In this document: positions 42,677-51,792 of the stretch, piece by piece
Position numbering within the stretch: position 1 is the stretch's first letter
Layout of the letters: the number at the start of each line of letters is the position of its first letter
Assembly (NCBI RefSeq): GCF_015477355.1
Contig: NZ_JADLRJ010000001.1
Coordinates: forward strand, 1,240,001-1,304,000
Direction of reading: 5' to 3'
Source of the DNA: Nocardia blacklockiae
Lineage (GTDB): Bacteria; Actinomycetota; Actinomycetes; Mycobacteriales; Mycobacteriaceae
DNA: 64,000 bases
Notes under the pieces: generated by a model
Database searches by the model: none
Told to the model about the DNA's origin: nothing
Seen by the model: the letters and a program-made list of their open reading frames with translations, nothing else
Translations under genes and position numbers: made by a program

Positions 42677-44272
42677 ATGTCCACATCCCCGCATTCGGCT
42701 GTCACGCTACGGAATCTGTCCTTCGAATGGCCCGACGGCACCGTCGCGCTCGACGGGCTGAACGGCACCCTCGGCACCGGGCGAACCGGCCTGGTGGGCC
42801 GCAACGGCGCCGGGAAATCCACGCTGCTGCGCCTGATCGCCGGAATCCTGACGCCCACGGCCGGGCGCATCGAGCGCACCGGCGACGTGGGTTACCTCCC
42901 GCAGACCCTCACCCTCCACCGTGACGACACCCTCGCGCGATTGCTCGGCATCGCGGACGAACTCGCCGCACTGCGCGCCATCGAGGCCGGGCGAACCGAC
43001 GACACGCATTTCGAGACGATCGGCGACGACTGGGACATCGAGGCCCGCGCCGACGAGGCGCTGCACGACATCGGCTTCAGCGCGGCCGATCTGGACCGCC
43101 GGGTCGGGGAGATCTCCGGCGGCGAGGCGGTGCTGGTGGCGATCACAGGTCTGCGGATCCGGCGCACGCCCATCACGCTGCTCGACGAGCCCACCAACAA
43201 CCTCGACCGCGAAACCCGTTCGCGGCTGGCCGGTTTCGTCGACACCTGGCCCGGCGCCCTGGTGGTGGTCAGCCACGATCTCGAACTGCTCGACCACATG
43301 GACGCGACCGCCGAACTGCACGGCGCCACGCTCGAGGTATTCGGTGGACCGTACAGCGCCTGGCGGGAGCACGTCGAGCAGGAGCAGGCCGCCGCCGCGC
43401 AGGCCGCGCGCTCCGCCGAGCAGGCGCTCAAAGTCGAGAAGCGCCAGCGCGTCGAGGCCGAGACCAAACTCGCCCGGCGCGAGCGCACCGGCAAGGCCAC
43501 CCAGCAGCACGGCGGCATCCCGCGCATCCTCGCGGGCAACCGCGCGAGCCGGGCGCAGGCCTCGGCCGGGGCGCTGCGCACCACGCTCGACGCGAAAGTG
43601 CGCGCGGCACAAGAGGTTCTGGACTCGGCCGCGGCGCGCGTCCGGCGCGAGGAGCACATCCGCCTGGACCTGCCCGACCCGGACGTGCCGCGCACCCGCC
43701 GCATCGCCGAACTGCGCGACGGCGAACGCACCTTCGTGATCCAGGGCCCCGAGCGGGTCGCGCTGGTCGGCCGCAACGGCGCGGGGAAATCGACACTGCT
43801 GGAAGACCTGCTGCACGGCCGCCGCCCCGAACGCGCCGTCCTGCAGACCGATCGGGTGGGTTACCTGCCGCAGCGCCTGGACGGGCTGGACGAGGCGGCG
43901 GGCGCGGTCGAGAACATCCAGGCGGTCGCCACCGCCACCGCGCCCGCGACCATCCGCAATCAACTCGGCCGGATGCTGTTGCGCGGCAACGCCGCCGAAC
44001 GACCGGTGTCGACACTGTCCGGCGGCGAACGGTTCCGGGTATCGCTGGCGCGCCTGCTCCTCGCCGATCCCCCGGCACAGCTGCTGATCCTCGACGAGCC
44101 GACCAACAACCTCGACATCGCCAGCGTCGACCAACTCGTGGACGCCCTGGCTGATTACCGCGGCGCGGTGCTGGTGGTCAGCCACGACTACCCGTTCCTG
44201 CGCCGGCTCGGCATCGACACGGTGCTCGAACTCGACACGGAAGGCCGCCTGCGGCAACGCGATTCGCTGTAG
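42677..44272 (+). CDS. ABC-F protein, possible antibiotic-protection type
   Basis: This 531-residue protein has tandem ATP cassettes and no membrane segment. Cassette 1 shows GRNGAGKST, a slightly altered signature [12 protein letters not shown], and LDEPTNNLD. The linker is long and charged ([20 protein letters not shown] and more). Cassette 2 shows [21 protein letters not shown] and LDEPTNNLD. It differs clearly from the Rv1473-like ABC-F at 10.2 kb. Acquired-type ABC-F proteins displace ribosome-bound antibiotics. The ATG at 42677 follows GGAAGAG. A 279-bp leader with a short ORF precedes it, as is usual for inducible resistance ABC-F genes. Resistance is plausible but not demonstrated. 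Confidence 0.88.
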   Translation: MSTSPHSAVTLRNLSFEWPDGTVALDGLNGTLGTGRTGLVGRNGAGKSTLLRLIAGILTPTAGRIERTGDVGYLPQTLTLHRDDTLARLLGIADELAALRAIEAGRTDDTHFETIGDDWDIEARADEALHDIGFSAADLDRRVGEISGGEAVLVAITGLRIRRTPITLLDEPTNNLDRETRSRLAGFVDTWPGALVVVSHDLELLDHMDATAELHGATLEVFGGPYSAWREHVEQEQAAAAQAARSAEQALKVEKRQRVEAETKLARRERTGKATQQHGGIPRILAGNRASRAQASAGALRTTLDAKVRAAQEVLDSAAARVRREEHIRLDLPDPDVPRTRRIAELRDGERTFVIQGPERVALVGRNGAGKSTLLEDLLHGRRPERAVLQTDRVGYLPQRLDGLDEAAGAVENIQAVATATAPATIRNQLGRMLLRGNAAERPVSTLSGGERFRVSLARLLLADPPAQLLILDEPTNNLDIASVDQLVDALADYRGAVLVVSHDYPFLRRLGIDTVLELDTEGRLRQRDSL

Positions 44273-44280
44273 CGCGAGGG

Positions 44281-44312
44281 GTGTCCGGCCCGGCCGGTGC
44301 CGGGCCGGGCAC
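44281..44312. terminator. Bidirectional terminator
   Basis: A 14-bp stem with one G-T wobble (GTGTCCGGCCCGGC with GCCGGGCCGGGCAC, loop CGGT) lies in the 41-base gap between the convergent ABC-F and hydrolase genes. Confidence 0.82.
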
Positions 44313-44313
44313 C

Positions 44314-45363
44314 TCAGAAGTGGTCGGCGTCGATGATCGCCCGGGCGAACGGGTGCGGGGCCTCCTGGGGGACGTTGTGCCCGATACCGTCGAGGACCCG
44401 GTGCTCGTACCTGCCGGTGAACTTGTCGCGGTAGCCCTTGCCGTCCTTGGCCGCGCCGTCGAAGTCGCTGCTGATCGTGAGAGCGGGCACGGTGATCGCC
44501 GGTCCGGTGGCGAGTTGCTGTTCGTACGCGTCGTAGCGCGGCTCGCCGGGGGCAAGGCTCAGCCGCCACCGGTAGTTGCTGATGACGATGTCGACGTGGT
44601 CGGGGTTGTCGAAGGCGGCGGCGCTGCGGTCGTAGGTGGCGTCGTCGAAATTCCACTGCGGGGAGGCGCGCCGCCAGATCAGCTTGTTGAAGTCGTGGCG
44701 GTTGCGGGCGTAGCCGAGACGGCCGCGTTCGGTGGCGAAATAGTACTGGTACCACCAGCCGAGTTCGGCCTCCGGGGACAGCGGCTGCTGCTGGGCCGCC
44801 TGCTGGGTGACCAGGTATCCGCTCACCGAGACGATCGCCTTGCAGCGCTGCGGCCACAGCGCGGCGATGATGTCGACCGTGCGCGCACCCCAGTCGAAGC
44901 CGCCGAGCACGGCCTTGTCGATGTGCAGCGCGTCCATGAAGTCGACGATGTCGCGGGCGATCGCCGACTGCTGGCCGTTGCGCGGCGTCTGCGCGGACAG
45001 GAAGGTGGTCGGGCCGTAACCGCGCAGGTACGGAACGAGCACCCGGTAGCCGGCCTCGGCCAGCAGCGGCCCGACGTCGGCGTAGCTGTAGGCGTCGTAG
45101 GGCCAGCCGTGCAGCAGGATGACCGGTTGCCCGGTGGCGGGACCGAATTCGACATACGCGACGTCGAGCACACCGGCCTCGACCCGCTGGACCGGCGGCA
45201 GCGTGGTGATCGCACCCGACCCGGCGCGCAGGTCCGCAGTGGCGGGCGCGGTGGTGGCGCGGGTGCCCGTGCCCTCCGAGGAGCACGCGGTCAGGGAAGC
45301 CGCGGTCAGACCCGCCGCACCCGCCGCGAGCGCCCCGCCGAATAGTCGTCTGCTGATAACCAT
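44314..45363 (-). CDS. Exported alpha/beta hydrolase (lipoprotein, Tat-like signal)
   Basis: This 349-residue protein has an N-terminal SRRLFGGALAAGAAG signal with twin arginines and a lipobox-like LTAC (about residue 26), so it is probably an exported lipoprotein. The hydrolase domain has the oxyanion HGWPYDAYS and nucleophile motif GGFDWGAR (Asp nucleophile, as in epoxide hydrolases and haloalkane dehalogenases). A late GIGHNVPQEAP supplies the catalytic His. It would open epoxides or cleave carbon-halogen bonds outside the membrane; the substrate is unknown. The ATG at 45363 follows AGGAG. It is the last gene of an apparent secY-luxR-hydrolase operon. Confidence 0.85.
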   Translation of the reverse strand: MVISRRLFGGALAAGAAGLTAASLTACSSEGTGTRATTAPATADLRAGSGAITTLPPVQRVEAGVLDVAYVEFGPATGQPVILLHGWPYDAYSYADVGPLLAEAGYRVLVPYLRGYGPTTFLSAQTPRNGQQSAIARDIVDFMDALHIDKAVLGGFDWGARTVDIIAALWPQRCKAIVSVSGYLVTQQAAQQQPLSPEAELGWWYQYYFATERGRLGYARNRHDFNKLIWRRASPQWNFDDATYDRSAAAFDNPDHVDIVISNYRWRLSLAPGEPRYDAYEQQLATGPAITVPALTISSDFDGAAKDGKGYRDKFTGRYEHRVLDGIGHNVPQEAPHPFARAIIDADHF

Positions 45364-45398
45364 CTGCACTCCTGCGAAAAGACCGGTCCGAGGCCGGT

Positions 45399-46271
45399 TC
45401 ACACCTCGTCACCGCTGACGGTAGGCCCCGCGGCCGGGCCGGTGAGTGCCGGGGCGCGCACCAGGCGGCGGGTGTGGGCGTAGACCGCCGCGTGCACGCG
45501 GTCGCGCACGCCGAGCTTCGCGAGGATGTGGGAGACATGGGATTTGACGGTCTGCTCGCCGATGTCGAGCAGGGCGGCGATCTCGGGATTGGTGTGGGCG
45601 GCGGCGATCAGGAGCAGCACCTCGTGTTCGCGGGCGGTGAGCGAGGCGGCGGCGGGCGCCTGCGGGAAGGGGTCGGGTCCGTCGGCCAGGCGGGTGACCA
45701 GGCGGCGGGTGAGGCGCGGGTCGATCAGGGCGTCCTCGCGCGCGGTCCGGCGGATCGCGGAGACCAGCTGCTCGGCGCCCAGGTCCTTGGTGAGGAATCC
45801 GCTGGCGCCGAGACGCACTGCGCGATAGACGTTCTCGTCGGTGGCGTGGTCGGTGAAGGTCAGGATGCGCGTGCTGCCGAAGGTCTGCTCGGGCTCGGCC
45901 GCGAGCACCCGGTCGAGCCCGGCGGAATCGAGGTCCACGAGGGCGACATCGGGCCGCAGGCGCCGGATGTCGGCGGGTACGGCGGCCGCGTCGGCGGTGT
46001 CCGCGAGGTACCGCAGATCCGGGCGGCTCTCCACGACCGCCCGCAGGCCGGACCGGAAGACGGCGTGGTCGCCGACCGCCAGCACCGAGATCGGCGCGGG
46101 CCGAGCGACTTCCGCAGCACCGGCGGCCTCTCCGTCGCGCTGCCCCACCGCGGTGTCGGCGGAGATCGGGGTCTCGGCGTGCGCGCAGCCCGCGGACAGC
46201 ACGCTGGCGGTCAGCGCGAGCGCCAGCGACGACGCCGCGCGGGCCAGGAAGCGGCGCGAGGAAGTGTTCAT
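45399..46271 (-). CDS. LuxR-type response regulator with N-terminal export signal
   Basis: This is a 290-residue fusion. Residues 1-33 form a basic, then hydrophobic segment (SSRRFLARAASSLALALTAS) ending in SAGCAHA, which reads as a Sec/Tat or lipoprotein signal. From about residue 60 a receiver domain follows: SVLAVGDHAVFRSGL (usual acidic pair reduced to Gly-Asp), ALVDLD (phospho-acceptor Asp present) and FLTKDLG (Lys present). A GerE/LuxR HTH lies at about 210-270 (LTAREHEVLLLIAAAHTNPE, then IGEQTVKSHVSHIL). The ATG has GGAG five bases upstream, so the signal is translated. No histidine kinase is adjacent. It lies between secY-like and exported hydrolase genes. An internal GTG start is possible but has no ribosome-binding site. 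Confidence 0.8.
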   Translation of the reverse strand: MNTSSRRFLARAASSLALALTASVLSAGCAHAETPISADTAVGQRDGEAAGAAEVARPAPISVLAVGDHAVFRSGLRAVVESRPDLRYLADTADAAAVPADIRRLRPDVALVDLDSAGLDRVLAAEPEQTFGSTRILTFTDHATDENVYRAVRLGASGFLTKDLGAEQLVSAIRRTAREDALIDPRLTRRLVTRLADGPDPFPQAPAAASLTAREHEVLLLIAAAHTNPEIAALLDIGEQTVKSHVSHILAKLGVRDRVHAAVYAHTRRLVRAPALTGPAAGPTVSGDEV

Positions 46272-46292
46272 GGTGCTCCGACTGTCTCCGGC

Positions 46293-47597
46293 TCAGCGCA
46301 GGAAGCCCGTGTAGCTCCTGCTCATCAACCGGCTCTCGATCTGCTTGATCGTATCCAGCCCGACGCTCACCACGATCAGCGCCGAGCTGCCGGCGAACAG
46401 CAGATTCCGCCCCGCACCACCGGATCCGGTGCTCAGCAACAGGTTCGGCAGCACCGCCACCGCGCCGAGATAGATCGAACCGGGCAGGGTGATCCGGCCG
46501 AGCACGTAGCTCAGGTGATCGGCGGTCGGCCGGCCGGGGCGGTAACCGGGGAGGAAGCCGCCGAACGCTCGCATCTCCTCCGCGCGTTCCCGCGGGTCGA
46601 AGGTGATCGCGACGTAGAAGTAGGTGAAGAACACGATGAGCGCGAAGTAGACACTCAGGTAGACCGGGCTGCTCACGTCGGCGAGATAGCGCTGGATCAT
46701 CGCCTGCCATCGGCCCGAATCGTGCTGTGTCAGTTGGGAAACCAGGTTCGGCAGGTAGAGCAGCGAGGACGCGAAGATCACCGGGATCACGCCCGCCTGG
46801 TTGACCTTCAACGGCAGATACGTCGAGGACCCGCCGTACATCTTGCGGCCCACCACGCGCTTGGCGTACTGCACCGGAATGCGGCGCTGCCCCTGCTCGA
46901 CGAAGATCACCGCCACGATCACCAGGAACGCGCCGACACACACCAGGCCGAAGATCAGCCCGCCCCTGCTGTCCAGGATCGCCTTGCCCTCACCCGGAAT
47001 ACGGGCCGCGATACCGGCGAAGATCAGCAGCGACATGCCGTTGCCGACGCCCCGCTCGGTGATCTGCTCGCCGAACCACATCACCAGCGCCGCACCGGCG
47101 GTCATCACCAGCACGACGATGATCATGCCGAAAACGCTCGCGTCCGCGAGGATCGGCTCCGCGCAGTGCAGCAGCTGCCCGCGGGCCGCGAGCGCGACCA
47201 GTCCGGTGGCGTGCAGGACCGCCAGCGCGACCGACAGGTATCGGGTGTACTGGGTGAGCGTGGCCTGGCCGGACGACCCCTGCTTGCGCAACTCCTCGAA
47301 GCGCGGGACCACCACCGTGAGCAGCTGGGCGATGACGCTCGCGGTGATGTAGGGCACGATGCCCACGGCGAACACCGACAGCTGCAGCATCGCGCCGCCG
47401 GAGAACAGGTTGATCAGCTGGTAGATCCCGGCGTCGCCGCCGGCGGCCTGCTGCGCGCAGGCGTGGATCGCCCGGTAGTCGACCCCCGGCGAGGGCAGCG
47501 CCGCACCGAGGCGGTACACCGCGAGCAGGCCCAGCGTCAGGAGGATCTGCCGCCGTAGGTCCGGGGTACGCAAGGCCGATACCGGGGCCGAAAGCAC
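46293..47597 (-). CDS. secY: Accessory preprotein translocase subunit SecY
   Basis: This 434-residue membrane protein has the full SecY sequence: LLTLGLLAVYRLGAALPSPG at the N-terminus, the plug region PYITASVIAQLL, GNGMSLLIFAGI, YAKRVVGRKMYGG in the cytosolic loop, the 8/9 loop FFTYFYVAITFDPRE, and the C-terminal SRSYTGFLR. About ten membrane spans are expected. It forms the protein-conducting channel with SecE and SecG. It is not beside adk, map or ribosomal genes where the main secY lies, so it is probably a second copy. The GTG at 47597 follows AGGAGG. It heads an operon with the signal-bearing LuxR protein (21-bp gap) and the exported hydrolase (35-bp gap). Confidence 0.88.
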   Translation of the reverse strand: MLSAPVSALRTPDLRRQILLTLGLLAVYRLGAALPSPGVDYRAIHACAQQAAGGDAGIYQLINLFSGGAMLQLSVFAVGIVPYITASVIAQLLTVVVPRFEELRKQGSSGQATLTQYTRYLSVALAVLHATGLVALAARGQLLHCAEPILADASVFGMIIVVLVMTAGAALVMWFGEQITERGVGNGMSLLIFAGIAARIPGEGKAILDSRGGLIFGLVCVGAFLVIVAVIFVEQGQRRIPVQYAKRVVGRKMYGGSSTYLPLKVNQAGVIPVIFASSLLYLPNLVSQLTQHDSGRWQAMIQRYLADVSSPVYLSVYFALIVFFTYFYVAITFDPRERAEEMRAFGGFLPGYRPGRPTADHLSYVLGRITLPGSIYLGAVAVLPNLLLSTGSGGAGRNLLFAGSSALIVVSVGLDTIKQIESRLMSRSYTGFLR

Positions 47598-47755
47598 AGG
47601 TCCTCCTGGGAAGCGGGTGGTGGAGAACCCGACGGTACGGAGATCCGCCACGCCCGGCGTCGCCCGCGAGGCGGACTTCGCCCTCCCCCGACCGAGGGGC
47701 ATACCATCCAACACAGGACGCAGTGCAGGGCCGATCCGGACATCAGGGAGGCACC

Positions 47756-48325
47756 GTGGACATCACCCAGCTGATCCTCGACGACCATCACGAGCAGCGG
47801 CGGCTGTTCGCGATCCTCGAGCAGATCGACAGAACCCAGACCCGGGAGCTGTCCGCGATCTGGGACAGGCTGGCGAGTTTCCTCGAACTGCACGCGCAGG
47901 CCGAGGAGGAGATCTTCTATCCCGTGCTGCTGCAGCTGGGCGTCGCGGCCCGGCGCGCGTCCGGCGTGGAGGCCGAGACCCTCGACGCCATCGACGACCA
48001 CAACGAGATCCGGGACGCCGTCGCCGAGGTGGCCCGGCACCAGGTCGGCAGCGACGACTGGTTCGCCGCGGTGGCGGCGGCCAACCGGGCCAACGGCGAC
48101 CACATGGCCGAGGAGGAACGCGAAGGCCTGACCGACTTCCGCCGCCTGGCCGGACTGTCGCGCCGCCACCAGCTGGCCGTCGCCTTCGCCGCCTACGAGG
48201 CGCGGCACTACGCCGGTGTGCGGCCCGTCGACAAGGATCCCGCCGGGTACGTCCGCGCGGCCGAACAGGGACTGCGGACCGGGCCCGCGGGTTCGCTCAG
48301 CATCGGGCCGCTGAAGCGCGGCTGA
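47756..48325 (+). CDS. Hemerythrin-like protein
   Basis: This 189-residue four-helix protein has the metal-ligand pattern of the HHE/hemerythrin family: DDHHEQRRLF (near residues 9-18), HAQAEEEIFYP (near 47-57), DDHNEIRD (near 80-87) and HMAEEE (near 116-121). It would bind a di-iron centre for oxygen, NO or redox sensing. The GTG at 47756 follows AGGGAGGCACC. It is divergent from secY with 158 bp between. Confidence 0.85.
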   Translation: MDITQLILDDHHEQRRLFAILEQIDRTQTRELSAIWDRLASFLELHAQAEEEIFYPVLLQLGVAARRASGVEAETLDAIDDHNEIRDAVAEVARHQVGSDDWFAAVAAANRANGDHMAEEEREGLTDFRRLAGLSRRHQLAVAFAAYEARHYAGVRPVDKDPAGYVRAAEQGLRTGPAGSLSIGPLKRG

Positions 48326-48349
48326 TCCGCCGAAACCGTTGCGGCGCGG

Positions 48350-49024
48350 CTAGTTTCGCAGCAGCCGGGCGACCGGGCTGGCATCGATCTCGCGCAGCAG
48401 GTGCGCGACGTCGTCGCAGACGAATTCCGCGCCCTCGGCCGCGAGTTCGGCGCGCGAGATGCCGCCGCTGAGCACCCCGACCGCCGGGACGTCCACGGCC
48501 GCGCAGGCCCGCGCGTCCCACACGGTGTCGCCGATGAAGACCGCGCGCCGCGGCGGCACACCGGCCCGGTCGAGCGCCACCCGCACGATGGCCGGATCGG
48601 GTTTCGCCTGCTCGACGTCCTCGCCGCCGGTCACCGCGTAGAGCACCGATTCGCTGTCCAGCAGCTCGCGCAGCAGTGCCAGCTCCGGCGGGGGCGCGGA
48701 GGTGGCCAAGAGCACGCGCAGGCCGCGGGCGTGCAGGTCCGCCAGGATCTCCCGGGCGCCGGGCAGCAGGGTCAGCTCGCCGGCGCTGTCCTGGTAGTAG
48801 CGGGAGTGCAGTTCGTCGGCGTGGTCGCGGGCGGCGTCGTCCAGATCGGGGGCCAGGGTCTCCAGCAGCGTGCCGCCGTCCATGCCGATGGCGCGGTGGA
48901 TGCGCCAGGTCGGCACCACCGCGCCCGCCTCGCGCAGCGCCCGGTGCCAGGCCCGGGCGTGCAGATAGTTGGAGTCGACGAGGGTGCCGTCCACGTCGAA
49001 CAGCACCGCTACGGGATCGGCCAC
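48350..49024 (-). CDS. HAD-family phosphatase
   Basis: This protein of about 224 residues is a HAD hydrolase of the phosphoglycolate/beta-phosphoglucomutase-like subfamily. Motif I is LFDVDGTLVDSN, motif II is LLATSAP, the conserved Lys is in EQAKPDP and motif IV is VFIGDTVWDARA. A helical cap lies between motifs I and II. It removes phosphate from a small metabolite, not identifiable here. A GTG start behind GAGGAGG is chosen; the adjacent GTG at 49027 is an equal candidate. Confidence 0.85.
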   Translation of the reverse strand: MADPVAVLFDVDGTLVDSNYLHARAWHRALREAGAVVPTWRIHRAIGMDGGTLLETLAPDLDDAARDHADELHSRYYQDSAGELTLLPGAREILADLHARGLRVLLATSAPPPELALLRELLDSESVLYAVTGGEDVEQAKPDPAIVRVALDRAGVPPRRAVFIGDTVWDARACAAVDVPAVGVLSGGISRAELAAEGAEFVCDDVAHLLREIDASPVARLLRN

Positions 49025-49098
49025 CACGGCCTCCTCGGCTCGGGGCCGGCACCGCACCGGCCTGTCGGTGCACTACCCGGAACGCCGTTCGCCCAACC

Positions 49099-49662
49099 TC
49101 ACGAGGCGGCGGCGCGCAGGGGCCGGGGGCTGTAACCGTGGTCCCCGGGGCGGGGCAGGGTCACGGTGGTGTCGGAGCGGAACACGATCGTGCCCGCGGC
49201 GTCGACCGCGACCTGGACGAGATCCCGGGCGAGATCGAGGTCGTCGGCGGGCAGCACGAACAGGGAGACCGCCAAGGCGTGCGGTTTCGTGAATACCGGC
49301 GCGGGACCGAGCGCGGTGACGACGGCCGGGCACCCGGCCAGCAGCATGATCGCGGTGGCGAGTTCGGTGCGCGGATTCTCCCCCGGCGTGGTCTCCCCCG
49401 CCGCGGCCGCCGCCAGCGCGTCGAACAGGGTGGGGTGCCCCAACGGGGTGGGCGGCTGCCCGGCCTCGTCCCACTGTCGCAGCGACGGACAGGCGTCGAA
49501 GTCGGTGCGGCCGTGCCAGCGCCGCCGCCCGGCCGCCAGCAACCGGGCGATTCTGGCGTCCCACACCGCGGGTCTGTCGATGGCGGCCAGCAACCGCAGG
49601 TGGCGACACGAAACGCCGGGGTGAGCCGCGGGTCGGGATTCGGCGGGCAGAACCATGGTCAT
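49099..49662 (-). CDS. Hypothetical protein
   Basis: This 187-residue soluble protein is not recognised. It contains a helical segment (HLRLLAAIDRPAVWDARIAR), an Ala-rich stretch and a C-terminal strand-rich part (DAAGTIVFRSDTTVTLP). The ATG at 49662 has GGAGG eight bases upstream, which supports expression; the longer frame to 49785 lacks a site. It is on the same strand as the HAD gene, 74 bp upstream, so they may be cotranscribed. The 252-bp gap 49663-49914 shows no further gene. Confidence 0.6.
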   Translation of the reverse strand: MTMVLPAESRPAAHPGVSCRHLRLLAAIDRPAVWDARIARLLAAGRRRWHGRTDFDACPSLRQWDEAGQPPTPLGHPTLFDALAAAAAGETTPGENPRTELATAIMLLAGCPAVVTALGPAPVFTKPHALAVSLFVLPADDLDLARDLVQVAVDAAGTIVFRSDTTVTLPRPGDHGYSPRPLRAAAS

Positions 49663-49914
49663 AGCGGCCTCCGGATGCTCACTCGAGTACACCGCCCGGG
49701 TTCCGGCACGACGCCGTGACAGCGGAACGGCGCGGGCGACCACCTTCGCCCGGGGTTTCTCGGCTACCCCGAAACGGCGGGACAACGCGGTACCGGAACA
49801 GCAGTCTGCACTCGACGCGACACCCGCGGCCTCACCCGGCCAGGATGATCTCCGCCCTTACCCTCTGTTCGCGCATGTCGAGATGATGTTCGACGCGCGG
49901 CTCCTGACGGTTTC

Positions 49915-50097
49915 TCAGCCGTGTCCGCCGGACATCAGGAGGCGACGGCGGCGGACCACGCGGCGCTCCGCCTCCTCGGCCGCCGCGGCGGCCTCCTCCG
50001 CCGAGGCGCCGCCCTCGATCGCCGCTTCGTAGGCGGCGGCCCTGGCCTGCTCGATCCGGTCCGCTCGGCGCCTGCGCGCACCCTCGAACAATCCCAT
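49915..50097 (-). CDS. Small Ala/Arg/Glu-rich protein
   Basis: This 60-residue, highly charged, probably helical protein (MGLFEGARRRRADRIEQARA, then ASAEEAAAAAEEAERRVVRR) has an excellent ribosome-binding site, GGAGGAGG, seven bases before the ATG at 50097. No family is recognised. The pattern suggests a coiled-coil or nucleic-acid-associated small protein. The 178-bp gap upstream (50098-50275) would carry its promoter. Confidence 0.6.
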   Translation of the reverse strand: MGLFEGARRRRADRIEQARAAAYEAAIEGGASAEEAAAAAEEAERRVVRRRRLLMSGGHG

Positions 50098-50275
50098 CGT
50101 GACCTCCTCCGATCGCCGCCCCGCACGCGCGGCGCGTCCTGTCGGCCCAGTGTGTGCCACCGGGAGGCCGAATTCATCGCTCCGCGGGATGATCGGCGTG
50201 CGCCCGAAGTCGTACTTCCGGTCGCCTCCCGTACTCCTCCCGGACCCGTCGCGCGGCGGCGGCATACAGCGGGAG

Positions 50276-51508
50276 CTAGACGTATTGCCGATCTTTCGGC
50301 CACCGCGCGGGGTTGAGCCGGCCGAGGGCGTAGCCCTTGGCGATCAGGGTGTCGGCGATCTCCAGGGCGATGAGGCGGTACACCGCCTCGGTCGGGTGCG
50401 CCGCGTCGGTGGTGGTGAAGAAGTTGCGGGCCTCGGACATCTCCTGGGTGTCCTCGCTGGAGCCGCCGTATTTCACGGTCAGCACATCGAGCTGGGGCTT
50501 CGAGCGCAGCCCGAAGTCCAGCGGGTGCGTGGCGATGTAGCGCAGCCGGTCGTAGATCGGGACGAAGGTGATGTTCCCCGGCAGCACACCGGAATCGGTC
50601 TCCTGCCAGCCGGCCAGGGCCACGCTGCGCAACAGCTTGTTGAACCGGTTCGTGAGGTCCACGTACTGCTTCACCAGGGCCAGCTGGCCCGCCGCCTTCA
50701 TGGCCACGATCCGCGGCGCGATATTCGGGTCGGGCAGGCTCAGGAACATGAAGTGCTGCTTGTGATTGTCGTCCGGGAACGCGGCGACGATGCGATTGCA
50801 CACCTTGACGATGTCGAACACCATCGGCAGCACGCCCTCGCCCTTGGTCGACCCCGAGATCGCCTTGCCGAGAATGTATTCCGGGTCGTGCTCGGCCAGC
50901 AGCGGCGTCTCGTCGTCCGCGGGCAGCTTCTTGTAGAGCGGCTCCAGCGTCGCCACATCCGCGGGCGCCTTGTCGTAGACCCGTTCCAGGCCGTCGGCGG
51001 TGTCCGCGCGGTTGCAGGTGACGATGTCGTTGAGGCCGATCCAGATGATGTGCAGCGTATCGCCGGCGAACTTGGTGCCGAGTTTCTTGCGCTGCTCGAG
51101 GTATTGATCGCACTGCGCGCTGAGATACTGCAGCGTCCCGCCCTTGGCGAGCTTGTCCGAGGCGGCCACGGCACCACCCTTGGCCAGATTCGCGTAGCAC
51201 ACCAGCGGACCGTCCTGCACCGCGTTGGACAGCGGAATCAGCGATTTCTCCGTGAGGGACTGGAATTTCGCGGAATTCTCCCGCGTCTTCGCGGCGTCCA
51301 GAGCGACCAGTTTGTCCGAGCCGACCCACTCGTAGAGGTAATCGGTCCAATTCTTGCCGTCGCTGTAGCGACCGGTCTCATTGGTGGTCATCGCCCCCGC
51401 GGTCTTGGCCAGCATCCCGAGATAGGTCTTGTCCATGATCCCGATATCGGAGAGGCTGTCGCCGAGAACGATCAGATTGCGCAGGGAAACGGTCCGTGGC
51501 TGTGTCAT
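50276..51508 (-). CDS. SGNH/GDSL-family hydrolase
   Basis: This 410-residue protein has the GDSL blocks: VLGDSLSDIG (block I, Ser nucleophile, near residues 14-23), NLAKGGA (block II Gly), WIGLNDI (block III Asn) and DAAHPTEAV (block V Asp and His). It is longer than typical lipases of this group and resembles the thermolabile-haemolysin/phospholipase-like branch. No signal peptide precedes block I, so it is cytosolic or exported in an unusual way. The ATG at 51508 follows GGAG by eight bases. It is divergent from the AraC regulator. Confidence 0.85.
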   Translation of the reverse strand: MTQPRTVSLRNLIVLGDSLSDIGIMDKTYLGMLAKTAGAMTTNETGRYSDGKNWTDYLYEWVGSDKLVALDAAKTRENSAKFQSLTEKSLIPLSNAVQDGPLVCYANLAKGGAVAASDKLAKGGTLQYLSAQCDQYLEQRKKLGTKFAGDTLHIIWIGLNDIVTCNRADTADGLERVYDKAPADVATLEPLYKKLPADDETPLLAEHDPEYILGKAISGSTKGEGVLPMVFDIVKVCNRIVAAFPDDNHKQHFMFLSLPDPNIAPRIVAMKAAGQLALVKQYVDLTNRFNKLLRSVALAGWQETDSGVLPGNITFVPIYDRLRYIATHPLDFGLRSKPQLDVLTVKYGGSSEDTQEMSEARNFFTTTDAAHPTEAVYRLIALEIADTLIAKGYALGRLNPARWPKDRQYV

Positions 51509-51699
51509 GACATGCTCCATGAATGCGCGGCCGCGTCGGCCGTGCACGAGGTAAACAGAGAAGATCGACGGCGAGAGAGCGGTCCGGACTCCGCGATGAG
51601 ATCTGGTCAACCGAGAGCCGCCGGTCGATGCGAATGCTACTCGGGTGCCGGCGGCGGTACGCGCAATTCGGTTGGGAGCGGAAATATTTCGCGTCCGGG

Positions 51700-51715
51700 C
51701 GTGATCTGTTTCACG
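51700..51715. promoter_or_regulatory. Crp/GlxR-like inverted repeat
   Basis: CGTGA-tctgtt-TCACG, a perfect 5-bp inverted repeat with the 6-base spacer of Crp-family sites, lies 78 bp before the AraC gene within the 284-bp divergent region 51509-51792. It differs from TGTGA/TCACA at the outermost base of each arm. Binding by GlxR is a guess. Confidence 0.45.
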
Positions 51716-51792
51716 AACCTGGCTACTTTACGGCGACACACCGCGCCGACGATCATTCGGGGTGTTGTCGGTTCGAGCAGGAGTGAACACCG

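Noticed and set aside
45474-47558. A 694-codon plus-strand frame opposite the LuxR and SecY genes
   Set aside because: Antisense to two clearly conserved genes and without recognisable domains.
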